64,000 nucleotides of DNA from Moniliophthora roreri (Eukaryota; Basidiomycota; Agaricomycetes; Agaricales; Marasmiaceae): assembly GCA_001466705.2 (NCBI GenBank), contig LATX02000207.1:124001-188000 (forward strand), given 5' to 3'. Position numbers and translations under genes: made by a program. Below, one piece after another: positions 36,185-49,558 of this stretch; position 1 is the first letter of the stretch, and every line of letters starts with the position of its first letter. The notes under the pieces were generated by a model. The model was not told where the DNA came from, made no database searches, and saw nothing but the letters and a program-made list of their open reading frames with translations.

Positions 36185-38347
36185 ATGCTCAGCATTACTG
36201 GACTGGTATTCCTCTTCTTCCTCACATTCCTGGTGCAGAAGATTCTCAAGATCGGGCGACGGGAGCCACATTTACATCCCGGTCCACCTACAGTCCCGAT
36301 CCTAGGAAACCTCCACATCTTTCCATTTTCAAGTGCTCATCTCAAGTGAGAACTAACTTTCACTTTCACTTTCACCCCCATTCTAATAATAATCGTTATC
36401 AGGTTCTCCGAATGGGCCAAGCAATATGGGGACATCTTCTCTCTCAAAATCGGTTCTAGCACTGTTGTCGTGATCAGCGGGATGGAAGCATGTGCAGAAT
36501 TGATGGACAAACGAAGCTTTGCGACTGCAGATCGACCAATAGTTCCTATGGCTCAAAAGGTCACAGATAACTTGAGTATGGCATTTGTTGGTCACAGTAA
36601 GGATCATTTCAATTCTCTATGTCACTACTAGATCGCATAACCACCCTCCTCTATAGCTGATACATGGCGCACTCTCCGAAAAGCAGCTCATGCGATTCTC
36701 ACTCCCAAAGCAGTTCAGGATCATTTACCGATACAAGTGTGTCTCGATTATCCCGAGTCGAGATTATAAGATTACTTACCACTTAAGCACAGCGTGCAGA
36801 AGCTACTGCAGTCTTATACGACTTCCTCACCACTCCTGACAGATTCTTTTACCACATTGGGCGCTACAGTAACTCGGTCATCATGTCCGTCCTATTCGGG
36901 AAGCGCTGCCCGCGATACGAGACAAAAGAAGCCACAGCCTTTTACGAATCTCAAAAGCTATGGAATCTTTGCATCTCGCCAACGGCAGTTCCTCCGCTGG
37001 ATCTACTACCATGGCTTGATTACATCCCCGAGCGATGGGCGTGGTGGAAAGGATTGGCTCAGAAGACTCGGGAGAAGCAGCGAGCGCTGTACTTTGGGCT
37101 TTTGGATGAGGTTGAAGCACGAATGAAGAGAGGAGAGGAAAATGGGTCATACATGGAGGAGATTATAACGAGGACAGAGGAGCTGGGATTGGATAGAGAA
37201 ATGAGAGGGTCAGTGTTGAGCATTCTTCAGGTTCTAATGACTAACCTCTTCCCACAGGTACCTAGGAGGTGCCCTGCTCGAAGGAGCCTCAGAGACCACC
37301 ACGTTCTTTTTGAGATATCTGGTCATGTCACTTGTGTTATATCCCGAGGTACAACGGAAAGCCCACGAAGAAGTCGACCGAGTGATTGGCCAGGATAGAT
37401 TGCCAACTCTTAACGATATCAAAGATCTTCCATACATCCAGGCGCTGATCAAAGAGGTACGTTCTTGTGCAATGAATGCTATGTCGTTCTCTGAAAGTCT
37501 TTGAATTCCAGGTTTTCCGTTATCGTCCGCCCGCACCTATCATGCAGCATGCTATAACATCTGATGAGGAGTTCCGTGGTCACATCGTACCAAAAGGCAC
37601 CACCATTCTTGCTAGTATCTGTCAGTACACGCCATGCCTTCTGGTCAGCTGGTCATGCTAACTTTTATGCACAGACGGAATTTATCATAATCCTCGTATG
37701 TATTGATTACTATCACCCATGCCCGGAGTGACTCACGTCGGCGCACAGAGCATTACGATGACCCGGAATCATTCAACCCTGAACGATATGTTGCTAACGA
37801 GCACGGGGTCAAGGAAGGAGTGGACACGTCTATTTTCCGTGATAATGTTATGTTTGGATTTGGAAGAGTATGTTCCTGCTCGCTTTACCGTCATCCGAGT
37901 TACTGACACGCATTGCAGAGGATTTGTCCTGGAATGCACCTCGGCAGAAACTCTGTGGTAATGATTCCAGCTGAATATTTGAAGTGAATCTTTGCTGAAC
38001 ACACTCAATTCTCAGAATCTCAACACGATAAACTTGATCTGGGGTTTCAACTTTAAACATGCCAAGGATGCCAATGGGAAGGAGATACCTATCAGTTTCG
38101 ATGACTACGATCACGAGGTACTTTCATCTCAGTCGACAGAAACGAATGATACTCAACTAAATTTCGTCCACAGGGTATTGTGGCCATGCCACTTCCGTTC
38201 AAATGTGACATTCGTCCGAGAAACCAGAACATCGCTAACCTCATTGAACGTGAATTCAGGGAGTCGACCGAGACGTTTGAACAGTTTGAGATAGGTCTTG
38301 CGCCGGCGGATAAGGCATGGGTGGATGAAGTACGCGGGAAGTTGTAA
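36185..38347 (+). CDS. Cytochrome P450 monooxygenase
   Basis: Microsomal P450: an N-terminal membrane anchor (MLSITGLVFLFFLTFLVQKIL) is followed by the hinge HPGPPTVPILGNLH. The I-helix reads LGGALLEGASETTTFFLRYL, with ASETT in the oxygen-activation position. The ExxR motif is split by an intron (KE joined to VFRYRP). The PERF region reads FNPERYV. The haem loop spans an intron as FGFGR then RICPGMHLG, giving FxxGxxxCxG with the Cys ligand. I count about nine introns of 50-65 nt and a stop at 38345-38347. Overall about 500 residues, the usual length. Among fungal families it resembles the clan that includes O-methylsterigmatocystin oxidoreductase-like enzymes, but substrate cannot be read. 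No disabling change seen. Confidence 0.88.
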
Positions 38348-39135
38348 CCTCGGAGCTGGCTCAAAGGAGCAACTTGCTAGTCCTTGTTAGATTACGCGCG
38401 AGCCTAGAATTCCGTGATTATTTATTCTAATTTTCAATTATGTGCTACGGGTAGACCAGTTCTCAGGTGGAAGAGGACTGGGCGATTGCCACTGAGTACT
38501 CTAACTCTCGACAAGGCAGTGTCCCTCCTCCGTCGCAGTGCATAGAGTCACAGTGAAACAATATGTGGGCGCCCAATAGGCGCCGCGTAATCTGACTGAA
38601 AGCGTATTCCTGTCATTTGCTGATGTATCTAAAGGGCCGGGCAACACAATGCAGAGCATATTCGTGGTCCATGTCCGAGGCGGAGTGTTTTAGGTGAGTG
38701 GCTGGTAGTAGGTTGGTTGACGACGAGGTGGCTGGTTGGAGCGCCTGTCTAGTGACTCTAGATTTGAACCAAAAAACCATATATAGCTTAGAAGCCAATC
38801 ACTAGTGGGTGTGCACGTCTAAATCAGACTAGTCCTCGAACCGGTAGCAATAGCTTTCTGCACGTCATCGGTTTTTTCCACCCCCTCTAACTCACTCTTT
38901 CTTCGCAACCACCAGCGCGAACCGCGAACCGTGAACCGATACCTCCGAAGTCTATCCTGGCGCACACAGAATGTTCTTCGCACCCAAACAACGGGATCTT
39001 GCATGATGGATCCATCAGCCTGATGTGCCCATACAACTTTATTTGTCTTGCAGTGCCATTTCTCAGGCTGCCATTGGGGAAGCGCCAGAAGGCCCTTGAG
39101 GACTGCAATACCAGCAGTGTTCCAAGATTTGCAAG
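38348..39135. other. Spacer before DUF6535 copy E
   Basis: No supported gene. The last ~100 bp (CAGTGCCATTTCTCAGGCTGCCATTGGG...) resembles the sequence before copy D (31270-31370), so it is the shared 5' flank of that subfamily. Confidence 0.4.
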
Positions 39136-41661
39136 ATGCCTTCTAGAGACCTGGTGTGTATCAAAATCCTTAATCCTACTCTTGTTCCTCACTTTTTTAA
39201 TTCAGAATGATGGTTCAATATCTGGGTCTGGAGCAAGTGCGAGAAGATTGAGCCAGGTGTGTTATATCATCTGTCGTGCATAAAGTACTTGCTCAAACTC
39301 TACTAGGAATCGTTGAATCCTGCGCAAGTACGTTCCGTCTCGGTCTTTGACAAAACAATTCTTATTGAAGACTTCACCGCACAGGTTCCACTACCGCCCT
39401 CATTCACGGAGCCGTTACCACGGGAACAAGTTTGTAGTCTCAGAATCACTGCTTGAGAGCTGTCGCTCACATTTGGCTCTAGCATGCAGATAGTCATTCG
39501 CAACCGGTCTACGGGAGAAAACAGAAAGAGGAAGAGAGGAAGCCAACATTGGTCGAGTCTTGGGGCAAATTGCTGCAAGCAGTAGCGAACTTTGATGACG
39601 ACATGGTGAAGAATTGGAAAGAAGACATCGATACACTCTTGGTTTTCGTATTATTTACCCTTTACTGGCTTCTGGATGTTTTTGACGCTTGGATAGGCTG
39701 GTCTCTTCTCTGCCGTTGTCACAGCTTTCACAATTGAATCATACCAATGGCTGGTTGAAGACCCTGCAGACATCACTGTCGTTCTCCTTACTCAGATCTC
39801 AATGCAGCTAAACGCATCGCAGACCGCCTCCCTCACACGTACACCTTTCAAACCAGACACATCATCCATCCGTATCAATTGCTTCTGGTTCCTCAGCCTT
39901 ATCTTCAGCCTCACATCCGGATTGTTTGCTCTTCTGTGCAAACAATGGTTGCGAGAGCACCAGCGCGATACACCGACGCGAACACCAGGAGAAGCTCTGG
40001 CGCTACGTCAGCTGCGTCGAGACAGCTTTGAGAAATGGGGCGTTTCCTCATTCCTTTCAGCGTTACCAATACTTCTCGAAGCTGCACTTCTTCTCTTCTT
40101 CGTTGGTGTTCTGGATCTACTCTGGAACCGTCATGTCATTCCTTTCGCCCTGTGCCTCACTGCAGTCACACTCAGTGCGGGGCTTTATTTTGTTACCACT
40201 ATTCTACCGACGGTGGTAGTACCGCACAGTCAGATCTTGAATATCCGTGATTGCGCCTTTGAACGCCTACAGTACCAATTCATTTGTCCCTACAAGTCTC
40301 CGCAGGCATGGGCTATCTATCGTCTTTCGTGCAAACTCATCCTCCGCCTCCTCCCATTCTCGCCCGTCTCGAAATTTGTCGAAAAGCATGCACGAGGCAT
40401 ATGGGATCATTTGAATTCGCCGACATCGGACTGGTCCTCGTTCGATCTTCAAGTAGTCAGGCAGTTCGACCAGGATGTGATGCTTAGGTGGTCAAAGGTT
40501 CTGAATTTGAAGGTTTACGAGCTACGCGCTTTAGAATGGGCCGTCACCATGTTCCGTGACAGCCCGTCAATGGTACCCCATCTTTCAAACGTGTTGGGTA
40601 CCTTACCACCTTCACTGGCAATGTCGGCAGTCTTGGGCAGTTGGCGTGTCACAATGTGGAAAGACGTGTCAGCATCAGACGTTGAGCTCAGGCTCAGAGA
40701 TTCCAATACATCATCGTCGGAGAGACAAGACTATATCTGGTGGACACCCGATCCAACGCTTCCAAGCCCGCTGCTTCATCACTCAAACGGAATCCGGCTA
40801 ATGTTCTGTCACCAATTCTGGATGACGATGGCACGGGCTAGTTACTTGCAGTTCTACCTTGATGACCTCATCGCATCCATGAAGCAGGCAGATTTGCAAC
40901 AGCAAACAGATCTTCGTTTCGTCATTCCGTTCCCGGTGGTCGATGCACTGTGGTCGCATCAAGATCCAAATGTCCGGCAGCAAAGTCTACGATTGCTTCG
41001 ATTCTTTGAGGAATCTTGGAAGACCTGCCCAGGGTACAGCGAGATACGACACAATCAAGAACGAAAAGCTTTCATTGAGGCACTCGCTTCGCATTTCAAC
41101 CGCACGGATGTATCGGTATTGTTAACAAGTGATCGAGGGTTGTCATTCCTCAACTACATCCACGGCGATATTATATCGCGCCGACTTCGTAATGTTGGTC
41201 TAATAGTATTGATTGATGCAGTCAGAAGGTCACAAGAAGCCGGCAATTTATCATCAGAATCGTTCACACCTTTCCCCGAAAATTGGTGGCTTGAAGCGGC
41301 TTCACCGTCACCGGCACCATATCGTGGCGAATCCAGTGATGAACAACTGGATATCGTTGTGAAGAACGACACGGAAAGTGAAGGGGAACTTGGTTCCCTC
41401 AACAAAGATTCTCCCCGCGATTCAGAGTACTCGAGCGCACGCAGGTCGGGTGGAGAAGGAACGGTCTTGGTTGCTGGAGCGGGCCACGATATCAACTCAC
41501 TAGATCCTTCGGAGAGTGTCGGTATTGTTGTTCAGAGCAGTTTGGAGCAGTTCGGGACGGAGGGAGACAAAGGTTCTCGTGCGCCTGATGTCAGGAAAGC
41601 AGGTACAGAAGATCAAGAACATCGGGTACATGGGGAGCCAAACGCTGCTGGGGGCAGATAA
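39136..41661 (+). CDS. DUF6535 four-helix membrane protein, copy E
   Basis: Apparently intact. The first exon is MPSRDL (39136-39153), the second NDGSISGSGASARRLSQ. Small exons lead to TLVESWGKLLQAVANFDDDMVKNWKEDIDTLLVF, and the long exon runs from 39697 to 41661. Hydrophobic regions: FSAVVTAFTIESYQWL, FWFLSLIFSLTSGLFALLCK, SFLSALPILLEAALLLFFVG and LCLTAVTLSAGLYFVTTIL. The signature REHQRDTPTRTPGEALALRQLRRDSFEKWG is complete. The C-domain has DWSSFDLQVVRQFDQ, ELRALEWAVTMFRDSPSM and DLRFVIPFPVVDALWSHQDP. A Ser/Asp/Glu-rich tail ends it. It belongs to a different subfamily from A-C and is about 90% or more identical to copy F by eye. It is convergent with FunK1 gene 1, whose stop lies 460 bp away. 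The function is unknown. Confidence 0.86.
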
Positions 41662-42120
41662 TAGGCAAAACAGAACGAGCTCGATTATTTCTCTTTTGAG
41701 GATAATCGAGTGGCCTGACGTTTTACGAGCAGAGACAGAACGGCGATTAATGCGGGGCGGGGTAGTGGGACAGGTGTTATATCAATCATCTTGGGACCAG
41801 TATAGAATCATTACGCACGCTTATTTTTGTACTATAAGTGTGTGATATCTGTACTATGAGCATGCGATAAGTAATCGATTTTATAGATGTCTTTCCCACT
41901 ATTTGTCCTCTACATGTTTCGAGGACTGCTTACAAGGTTGATCCTTCTGTAATGGCGCAAGCTTCCTTTCCCAAGTTAATGTTTTTCCATATACAATAGT
42001 GCACATAAATACAGGCAATGTCTACAGGAACCAGCGATAGACTACGATAACGGTAAGAATATAGTGACGAGTGACGTGAACCGGTAAACGAAAACCGGAA
42101 ACTTCCTGGAAACAATGACA

Positions 42121-44873
42121 TTAGCTACTGTCACTGCCCAGAGCATGACGCTCTTGGTACTGTCTCCACAGAGAGGCGGGAACATCGACTGACAGCCAAT
42201 CAATTTCAATGGGCACATCAAAGTTCGGCACTCTTGCCTTTCGCACCGATTGCACAAAACATTCATTGATGAAGTGAGCAGACTTTCTCTCCGACGCGCG
42301 GCCCAAGAGTATGATCTCCTCGTTCCGGTCTCCATAGAACCTACGCCACCAAATAAGCCACAAACGGATGATAGGGAGGAGGGTAGCATAATCGCCGGTC
42401 GTGGCATACGATGCAACCTTCATGAGCAGCACCAGCTTCTCTTTGTAAACGTCATTATGCGTTCCCATAACCATCTTTTCAAAGCGTCCAGTCAGTTCCT
42501 CTTGGCCATCTTGGACACACGCCCCAACCCACACGAGTACCCAGCAGAAAGATTCCAAATCGTGTCTATATCTGCGCTGCGTGTGACCCATGACACCTTC
42601 CTCGTTTGGAAGATCTAATGCCATAAATGGTCTCGTTCCCGTACACTCGTAACCTTTGCAGTCTGGAACTTCCGTACCAGGATCCATCAATGTGGCCAAG
42701 TCAAAATCGTTTAGAATGCATTTCCCGGTGACCTCACGATACATGATATTGCTCAGACTGATATCTCCATGAGCGACACCGATATGCCAGAGGATATAAT
42801 GGCCTGTGAACCACTGGATCAGTATCGGAGAACAGTCATCAAAAACGAAAACTTACATCTTATAGCTTCCCAAAGCGCTACCCAGAACGCTTGTGGAGCT
42901 AATTTACGTGCTGGTTCCAAGATTGGACATGTCATCCATAACTGTACCTGACCATTCTCGGTCGATAAACCCAGGAAACACCTGATGAGGGCCGTCGATG
43001 TGTCCGAGAGCTCCCGCCACGTGTTGACTATTGGTATGTGGTCCTTGACGTATGACCTCAAAGGTTCCTGCAGAAGCTCGTCGGCTCGACGGTGAGCTTC
43101 GTCAAGAATAGCCGGTTCTTTGTTTCGTGAGGTATCTGGCCAAGCTGCTTTGAAGAACTTTTCTTCGGGAGATGGATCGGGTTCTGCGTCGACGTCTCCT
43201 TTTGACCTCGTGTTCATCGGATGTTGCGAATGGTTCTGCTTCTCAGAGACATGTGCGGTAAATGGCCGGCGACCACACAGTTCAAAGCGTGGGCCTTTCG
43301 TTGTATCCTCGATAATGTAGTACGTCTTCGACTCCTCAGGACAGGAAATCTCGGTGTCACGCACGCCCCACATCCGACTATTGAAGCGCTGGAAGATCAT
43401 GACCATAACAACAAAAAGAGGCAGTTGTTGGAGGATATCGATGTAGTGTGTTTGAATGCAGCCCTGAGAGTCGTAATACCATAGCTGTAGTTCCGTGTCT
43501 GCCAATTGATGTCAGTGGTCAGGTCTTGCTTCAAATTCCTGAACTGTACGAACCTTGCAATATGATACCCGTAGTGTGAGTGATGTTCCATGCTACACAT
43601 AGTCGTTCCAAGGCATAATATGCGAGCTGCATATCGGGACTACAAAGATTGTCCAGTGGCGGTGCTGAAGCATTAGCATACTGAGCGTTCGAGATCGGAC
43701 TCTCGCGCAGAGGGCAATTATTGATGAGGGTCCTTTGCCTCTTGGAAGTCGACTCGACGTCGGTTTCTGATTCGCGTCTACGCTTTCTGGATGATGTACC
43801 TGGACCTTGAGATATTCAGTCAGAACCATGAAAAGTCATTATACAAATCACGTACCTGGACCGTCTGCTGTATGGTGATCCTCCTTCTCCGTTACCTGGT
43901 CGTCGCGCGGTGCAACTTCTGTCAGATCTTTCTCCGAAAACACCTTCTCGAGGCGCTCTGATCTCAACAACTTCTTCGACTTATTCAATACCCAAGGCTG
44001 CAAAACGTCCAACCACCCTCGTTGTAGTCCTGCACGTGGTTTTGACCCTTCGTTGATTTCATCCCGCAACTTTGTCCATTCGAGCTCGTCCGTAACTCCA
44101 AACCAGTTCTCCAGAGTTCTAGGAGATGTGGCTATAATGTCGGGTTTCCTCTCGGTCCCAGTGGCCTGCGTTACGATAACGGCGGGGTCGTTCGTGACAA
44201 AAATGAGTTCGCTATCGCCCAATTCGGCTGGAGTCATCAAGTCCTTGAATTTATGCGACCGAAAGTTGCAAAGAACAGTGTTCAATGCAGAAACTAAGTG
44301 CTTGTATCGTTCGGCTTCGGTGGATGCCTTGCAACTACAATAAGTATCATCAGTCATCATTCATAAATTCGGTATGGGACGCAAATTCTCACTACTCCCG
44401 AATTGACTCCTTCATCTCTCTGCATAGCTTGACATCCGCCGACACCTCCGTCTTTCCCTTCTGATTTGGGTCTGTGCTAAGGTCCTTGTTGCAAAAGTCG
44501 ATAGCCGAGGAGATGAGGTCGTCGTAGAGACCAGCGGCACTCCCTTGAAGAGTCCGTATGACCTTGGAAGCTTCGTCACTCGAAAGGTCGGCAGTGATGG
44601 TGGAGATGTTGTCATCGCTCATGAGCATACGTGCAAGGAGCGCCTTGAGCATGTCAACGAAACTAGAGCTTTCTTTCTCGCCCATATCGATATTTATCTT
44701 TTCAAGATTCGGTAGAAAACAGATTCTGTAACAGGGATATCAGTCGCCCAGAAACGCGATACTGCAAACACTACACGCACCTTTCGTCTGCAGAGTACTC
44801 TGCAAGCCCTGCAATACCGCAATTCTGAGGCGTAGAATGGATTGAATTGTCTGGATTATTTGGCTTGGATTTC
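42121..44873 (-). CDS. FunK1-type fungal protein kinase, gene 1
   Basis: Exons, 5' to 3': a NSIHSTPQNCGIAGLAEYSADER exon (44873 down); MGEKESSSFVDMLKALLARML...; CKASTEAERYKHLVSALNTVLCNF through GLQRGWLDVLQPW...EKDLTE; the linker with CSPDMQLAYYALERLCVAWNITH; DTELQLWYYDSQGCIQTHYIDI...; and the catalytic exon. The kinase core shows HGDISLSNIM (catalytic loop with Asp and Asn), LNDFDLATLMDPG (DFG position) and TGTRPFMALDL. The candidate ATP lysine is in FFKAAWPD. YRHDLESFCWVLVW matches the FunK1 helix after the activation segment. The splice GAAGCTATAAGAT-GTAAG joins EAIRC to HYILWHIGVAHGD. The first coding exon is not resolved. It probably phosphorylates Ser/Thr. It lies tail to tail with DUF6535 copy E. 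Confidence 0.85.
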
Positions 44874-46149
44874 TGGAGAGTTTAATGTTGAGTTATCTTC
44901 ACAGTAAGAGGAGCAAAGTGGGCAGCATACTGACTTCCTGAGCGTGTCATTATAAAGATCAAAGGCCAAAAGGCCACAGTGACACATGAGAGTTCCAACG
45001 TCCACGGCTATTGTCCCCAAAATGCGAATACCACACAGATAAGATATCCATCCAAAGCCTCTTCCCGCAGCCTGGTGGATGTTGATGTAACAGACCTGCT
45101 CCCCTTGCACAGACTCTGGTGGTGGTGGTAATAGAATCTAGTTGGATACTGAGCAATATCTGAGAGTACTAGATGATGTAAAGATATATGAGCGGGATCT
45201 GGTAGTTTCTGATCGTCAAATGAGTCGCCTGAACCATGTTTTCTGACAATCACAACACACCTCGCTTGATTTTTTGCTGCTGGCCTTGGATGATAACCTA
45301 CGCCTAGTATTCTAGGTAAAAGAACATCAGTCAGCTTATTTCCAGATCCCCAGAGCTTTTCCCACATACCAGGTTTTCAGAAGGCGTGGTGGTATGATAT
45401 GAATGTGCGGTATGCACGTGTTGGAGGTTTTCCAATGGCGAAAGCATGTTCACAGCGGGCACTTTACAGCATGTACGAACACCCATGATTGCAAATCTGA
45501 GCCTAAAAGCCATGACGAACGTATTCGATGGAAGTGGGTCGCCAAGGGAGGTCGAGGTTGCAGTGGTTGAGCAAAAGAAACTAGACGCCCATCCTGACCC
45601 AGAATCCCGGCCGCTAGCGCTGATTGCTGGGAGACATGCTCAAGCCAGAAGCATTGCAGGGATGATATCGCGATCGCGTCCTTGTGCGTCCCATAGACCT
45701 TGACTCTTTCATTCCATCGGTGACTCAAGAAAGATTCTCTTCGGGCCAAGGCGCGCGGTCGCCCGTTATTGAACCCCAAATCAAATCGCGACCTCTTTTG
45801 GATCCTTCGAGTTAATCTCAACAGCATTATTCAGTCCAAAACACCAGTAACGTCGAGAAATGCAAGGTACCACCACTCGTCAAATTAACGACTTAACGAC
45901 ACTACTCTCTTGGACTTTCTCAAAGCATTGTGGTGTACTCTCAGTGGAGACCCGGAATGGCTTTCAGGACGCGCTTAATGGGACTTCGGTACGCCTGCTA
46001 TTCTCCATTTTAGCGGTTAAAGCTGACTCGCTGGAACTCTCTATGACATCAAAATATTCACTCCGAGTTCAAAAAGCCCAGATGCCGACACCTGAAAGAC
46101 ACAAAGCTTCCTAACATCGACTCTATCGTACGCTTCTCTGAACGGTACA
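44874..46149. other. 5' flank of FunK1 gene 1 and unassigned spacer
   Basis: 44920-45060 (AGCGTG-CATTATA-AG-TCAAAGGCCAAAAGGCC...) is shared with the upstream regions of FunK1 genes 2 and 3 and may contain an unresolved 5' exon (CHCGLLAFDLYNDTLRK on the minus strand). From about 45150 to 46150 I see no gene and no paralogy. Confidence 0.45.
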
Positions 46150-46365
46150 TTGAAGTTCGGCGCCCTCGCCTTTCGCAGCGACTCCACGAGACAATCATGG
46201 ATGAAGAGTGGACTGTCTTTCGAAGGTGTACCCCGAGATTATAATCTCATCCTGGACTCCATGGAACTTACGCCACCAAAGAAGCCACGAAGGGATGATA
46301 TATTTTCATTGGGAGGACATCAGTAAGTATAATCACCGGGTGTGGCATATGAGCGCACATTTTGA
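46150..46365 (-). pseudogene. FunK1 C-terminal remnant
   Basis: The block GAAGTTCGGC-C-CTCGCCTTTCGCA through AACTTACGCCACCAAAGAAGCCAC aligns with 42218-42420, the last part of FunK1 gene 1 (WWRRFYGDRNEEIILLG...FVQSVRKARVPNF on the minus strand). Indels destroy the frame. It shows that another kinase copy preceded the module of gene 2. Confidence 0.6.
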
Positions 46366-46439
46366 GGCAGTGTGTTGCTCCTGTCGGGTTTTCAATGGCT
46401 CGGGACAGAGGCAGCCTATGTGGAGGGATCAAGGATTCT

Positions 46440-46760
46440 CATACGCCCAATGTTGTGAAAGCGCGCACAGAAGATTCGACAAGACGGTGTACATGTTGAT
46501 CTATACGCAGCTAAGGGCAGATGGTAGACAGAACTGGACGAGCCGACGGTTTCTCCTCCGAGGATAATCGAGTGGCCTGGCGTTTTGCGAGCAAATACAG
46601 AATGGTCATTAACGCCGGGGGTGGGCGGCGGAGCATGTCTGGAAATTTTCTATCAATTATCTTCGGATTAGTGTAGTCTCATAGTCTCCTCTACATGTTT
46701 CGAGGACTGCTCAGAACGTCGATCTTTCTGCAATGGTGCAAGCTTCTCTCACAAGTAAAT
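46440..46760 (+). pseudogene. DUF6535 3' tail and shared 3' spacer remnant
   Basis: 46500-46760 parallels 41610-41960: a broken end of the DUF6535 tail, then AGGATAATCGAGTGGCCTG-CGTTTT-CGAGCA and CTACATGTTTCGAGGACTGCT-A. In copy E these lie between the DUF6535 stop and the FunK1 stop. The protein-coding body upstream is gone. FunK1 gene 2 therefore once faced a DUF6535 gene like genes 1 and 3. Confidence 0.6.
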
Positions 46761-46899
46761 GTGTTTATATATATACAATAGTGCACATAAATACAGGTGA
46801 TGTCTACAAGACCAGCGATAGACTACTATTATGGTAAGAATACAAAGACGAGTAACGTGAATTAGTAGATGAAAACGGGAAAATCCTTCGATGCATAAG

Positions 46900-49558
46900 C
46901 TACTGGCTGTCACTGCGCAGAGCATGACGCTCTTGGTACTGTCTCCACAGAGAGGCGGGAACCTCGACCGACAGCCAATCGATTTCCATGGGTACTGGCT
47001 GGGCCACGTCCACGACGACTTGGACGAGGGCATTGACGAAATACTCTGCGGGCTTCTCCTTTACTGGTGTCCCACGTCGGCGATGCTGCTGAAGAGCTGT
47101 ATCCATATTCACTTGAAACTGCTTCCACCACGCTATCCAGTCACTGATGATGTCTCGAAAGCCGACATAATCACTGTTCGCTGTATACGAGGCGGAGTTC
47201 ATGAGCAACGCCAGCTTCTCTTTGTAAACGTCATCATGCGTTCCCACAACCATCTTTTCATAGCGCCCACTCAGTCTCTCTTGACCACCCTGGACACATG
47301 CTCCGACCCACACTAATACCCAGCAGAAAGATTCCAAGTCATGTCTATATCTTCGATAGACAAGACCCATGACTCCTTCCTCGTTCAGAAGGTCCATTGC
47401 CATAAATGGTCTCGTTCCCGTACGCTCGTAACCCTTGCGGTCAGGAACTTCCGTACCAGGATCCATTAATGTGGCCAAGTCGTAATCGTTCAGGATGCAT
47501 TTCCCCGTGACCTCGCGATACATAATATTGCTCAGACTGATGTCTCCATGGGCCACACCGATACGCCAGAGGAGGTAATGACCTGTAAATCACTTGATCA
47601 GTATCGCAAAACAGTCATCAAGAACGGAAACTTACATCTTATAGCTTCCCACAGTGCTACCCAGAAGGTTTGTGGACCCAGTTTCCGTACTGGTTTCAAG
47701 ATTGGGCATATCATCCATAACTGTACCCGACCATTCTTCGTTGATAAAGCCAGGAAACACCTGATGAGGGCCGTCGATGTGTCCAAGAGCTCCTCCCACA
47801 CGTCGACCATTGGTATGTGGTCCTTAACGTACGACCTGAAAGGCTCCTGCAGAAGCTCGTCGGCTCGACGGTGAGCTTCGTCAAGAATAGCCGGTTCTTT
47901 GGTTCGCGGAATCTCTGGCCAGGCTGCTTTGAAGAACTTTTCTTCGGAAGATGGAACGGGTTCTGCCGCAGGCCGAGCGGGTCCTGCCTCAGGCTTGCCT
48001 TTCGACCTCGTGACCATCGAATGTCCGCCCTTACACGAAGCCTTTGGATCGTCAGAGACATGTGCGGTAAATGGCCGCCGACCACACAGTTCAAAGCGTG
48101 GGCCTTTCATTGTATCCTCGATAATGTAGTACGTCTTCGACTCCGCAGGACAGAAAATCTTAGTGTCGCGCACGCCCCACATCCGACTATTGAAGCGCTG
48201 GAAGATCATGACCATGACAACGAAAAGAGGCAGTTGTTGAAGGATATCGATGTAGTGTGTTTGGATGCAGCCCTGAGAGTCGTAATACCATAGTTGTAGT
48301 TCCGTGTCTGTCAATTGATGTCAGTGGTCAGGTCACGCTTTAAATTCTTTAACTGTACGAACCTCGCAATAAGATACCGGTTGTGTGAGTGATGTTCCAT
48401 GCTGCACGCAGTCGTTCCAAGGCATAGAATGCGAGCTGCACATCAGGACTACAAAGCTTGTCCACTGACGGCGCCGAGGCATTTGGATACTGAGCATGTG
48501 AAATCGAACTCTCGCGCAGAGGAGGATCGTCGATGCGGGACTTTTGCCTCTTGGAGGACGACTGTATGGCAGCTTCTGATCCACGTTTACGCTTCCCTGA
48601 TGATGATGCGGCCGTACCTGGAGATTTCTTCAGTCAGAACCGCCGTGAAGAGTTAATAATTCAAATCACGTACCTGAACCACCTGCTGCCTGGTTGCCCC
48701 CTTTCTCTGCTACCCTGTCCGCTGCCTGTTCCGTTACTTGATCGTCGCGCGGTGCAGTTTCTGTCAGATCTTTAGCCGAAAACGCCTTCTCGAGACGCTC
48801 TGGTCCCAATGACTTCGGTAACTTCTTCAATTCCCAAGGTTGTAGAACGTCCAGCCACCTTCGTTGTAGTCCTGCACGTGGTTTTGACCCCTTGTTGATT
48901 TTATCCCGACACTTTGTCCATTCGAGCTCGCCCGTAACTTCAAACCAGTCCTTGAGAGTTTTAGGAGATGTGGCTATAATGTCGGGTTTCCTCTCTGTGC
49001 CAGTGACGCGCGTTACGATGACGGCAGGGTCGTTCGTGAAAAAGATGAGCTCGCAGTCGCCCATCGTGGCTGGAGTTATCAAGTCCTTGAATTCATGCGA
49101 CCGAAAGTTGCAAAGGACCGTGTTCAATGCGGAAACTAGGTGCTTGTATCGTTCGGCTTCGGTAGATGCCTTGCAACTACAACAAATACCATCAGTCTTC
49201 AATCGTACAGCTCAATATAGAATGCGAATACTCACTACTCCCGAATTGACTCTTTCATCTTTCTGCATAGCTTAACATCCTCCTTTTCCTTTCCCTTTCC
49301 CTTTCCCTTTCCCTTTCCCTTCTTGCTTGAGTATGTCCTAAGGTCCTTATTGCAAAAGTCGATAGCCGTGGAGACGAGGTCGTTATAGAGACCACCGGCC
49401 TTCTCTTGAAGATCCTGTATAGCCTTTGATGCTTCGTCACTCGAAATGTCGGCAGTGATGGTAGAGATGTCGTCGTCGTTCATGAGCATACGTGCAAGGA
49501 GCGCCTTCAGCATGTTAACGAAACCAGAGGTCTCTTTCTTGCTAAGATCGATATTCAT
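46900..49558 (-). CDS. FunK1-type fungal protein kinase, gene 2
   Basis: Same exon order as gene 1: MNIDLSKKETSGFVNMLKALLARML, the CKASTEAERYKHLVSALNTVL exon, the linker, DTELQLWYYDSQGCIQTHYIDI, then AHGDISLSNIMYREVTGKCI with LNDYDLATLMDPGTEVPD and TGTRPFMAMDLLNEEG. The terminal region differs from gene 1 and resembles gene 3 (YFVNALVQVVVDVAQPVPMEIDWLSV). The upstream exon with SIHSTPQNCGIAGLAEYS, present in genes 1 and 3, is deleted (~190 bp), so the N-terminus is shorter. A CTTTCC hexanucleotide tract inside the first exon (49283-49321) encodes alternating Lys-Gly not found in the paralogues. The kinase core looks intact. Its DUF6535 partner survives only as a remnant downstream. Confidence 0.84.
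49283..49321. repeat. CTTTCC hexanucleotide microsatellite in FunK1 gene 2
   Basis: About six consecutive CTTTCC/CCCTTT units lie within the coding exon and encode a (KG)n run followed by KEKED on the minus strand. Because the unit is six bases, length changes add or remove Lys-Gly pairs without breaking the frame. The paralogous positions read NQKGKTEVS and NQKGKSEES. Confidence 0.85.

Noticed and set aside
47817..48293. Plus-strand ORFs opposite the FunK1 exons (also 43120-43484 and 56748-57112)
   Set aside because: Antisense shadows of the conserved WYYDSQGC...WGVRD exon, with no start, splice or motif support.
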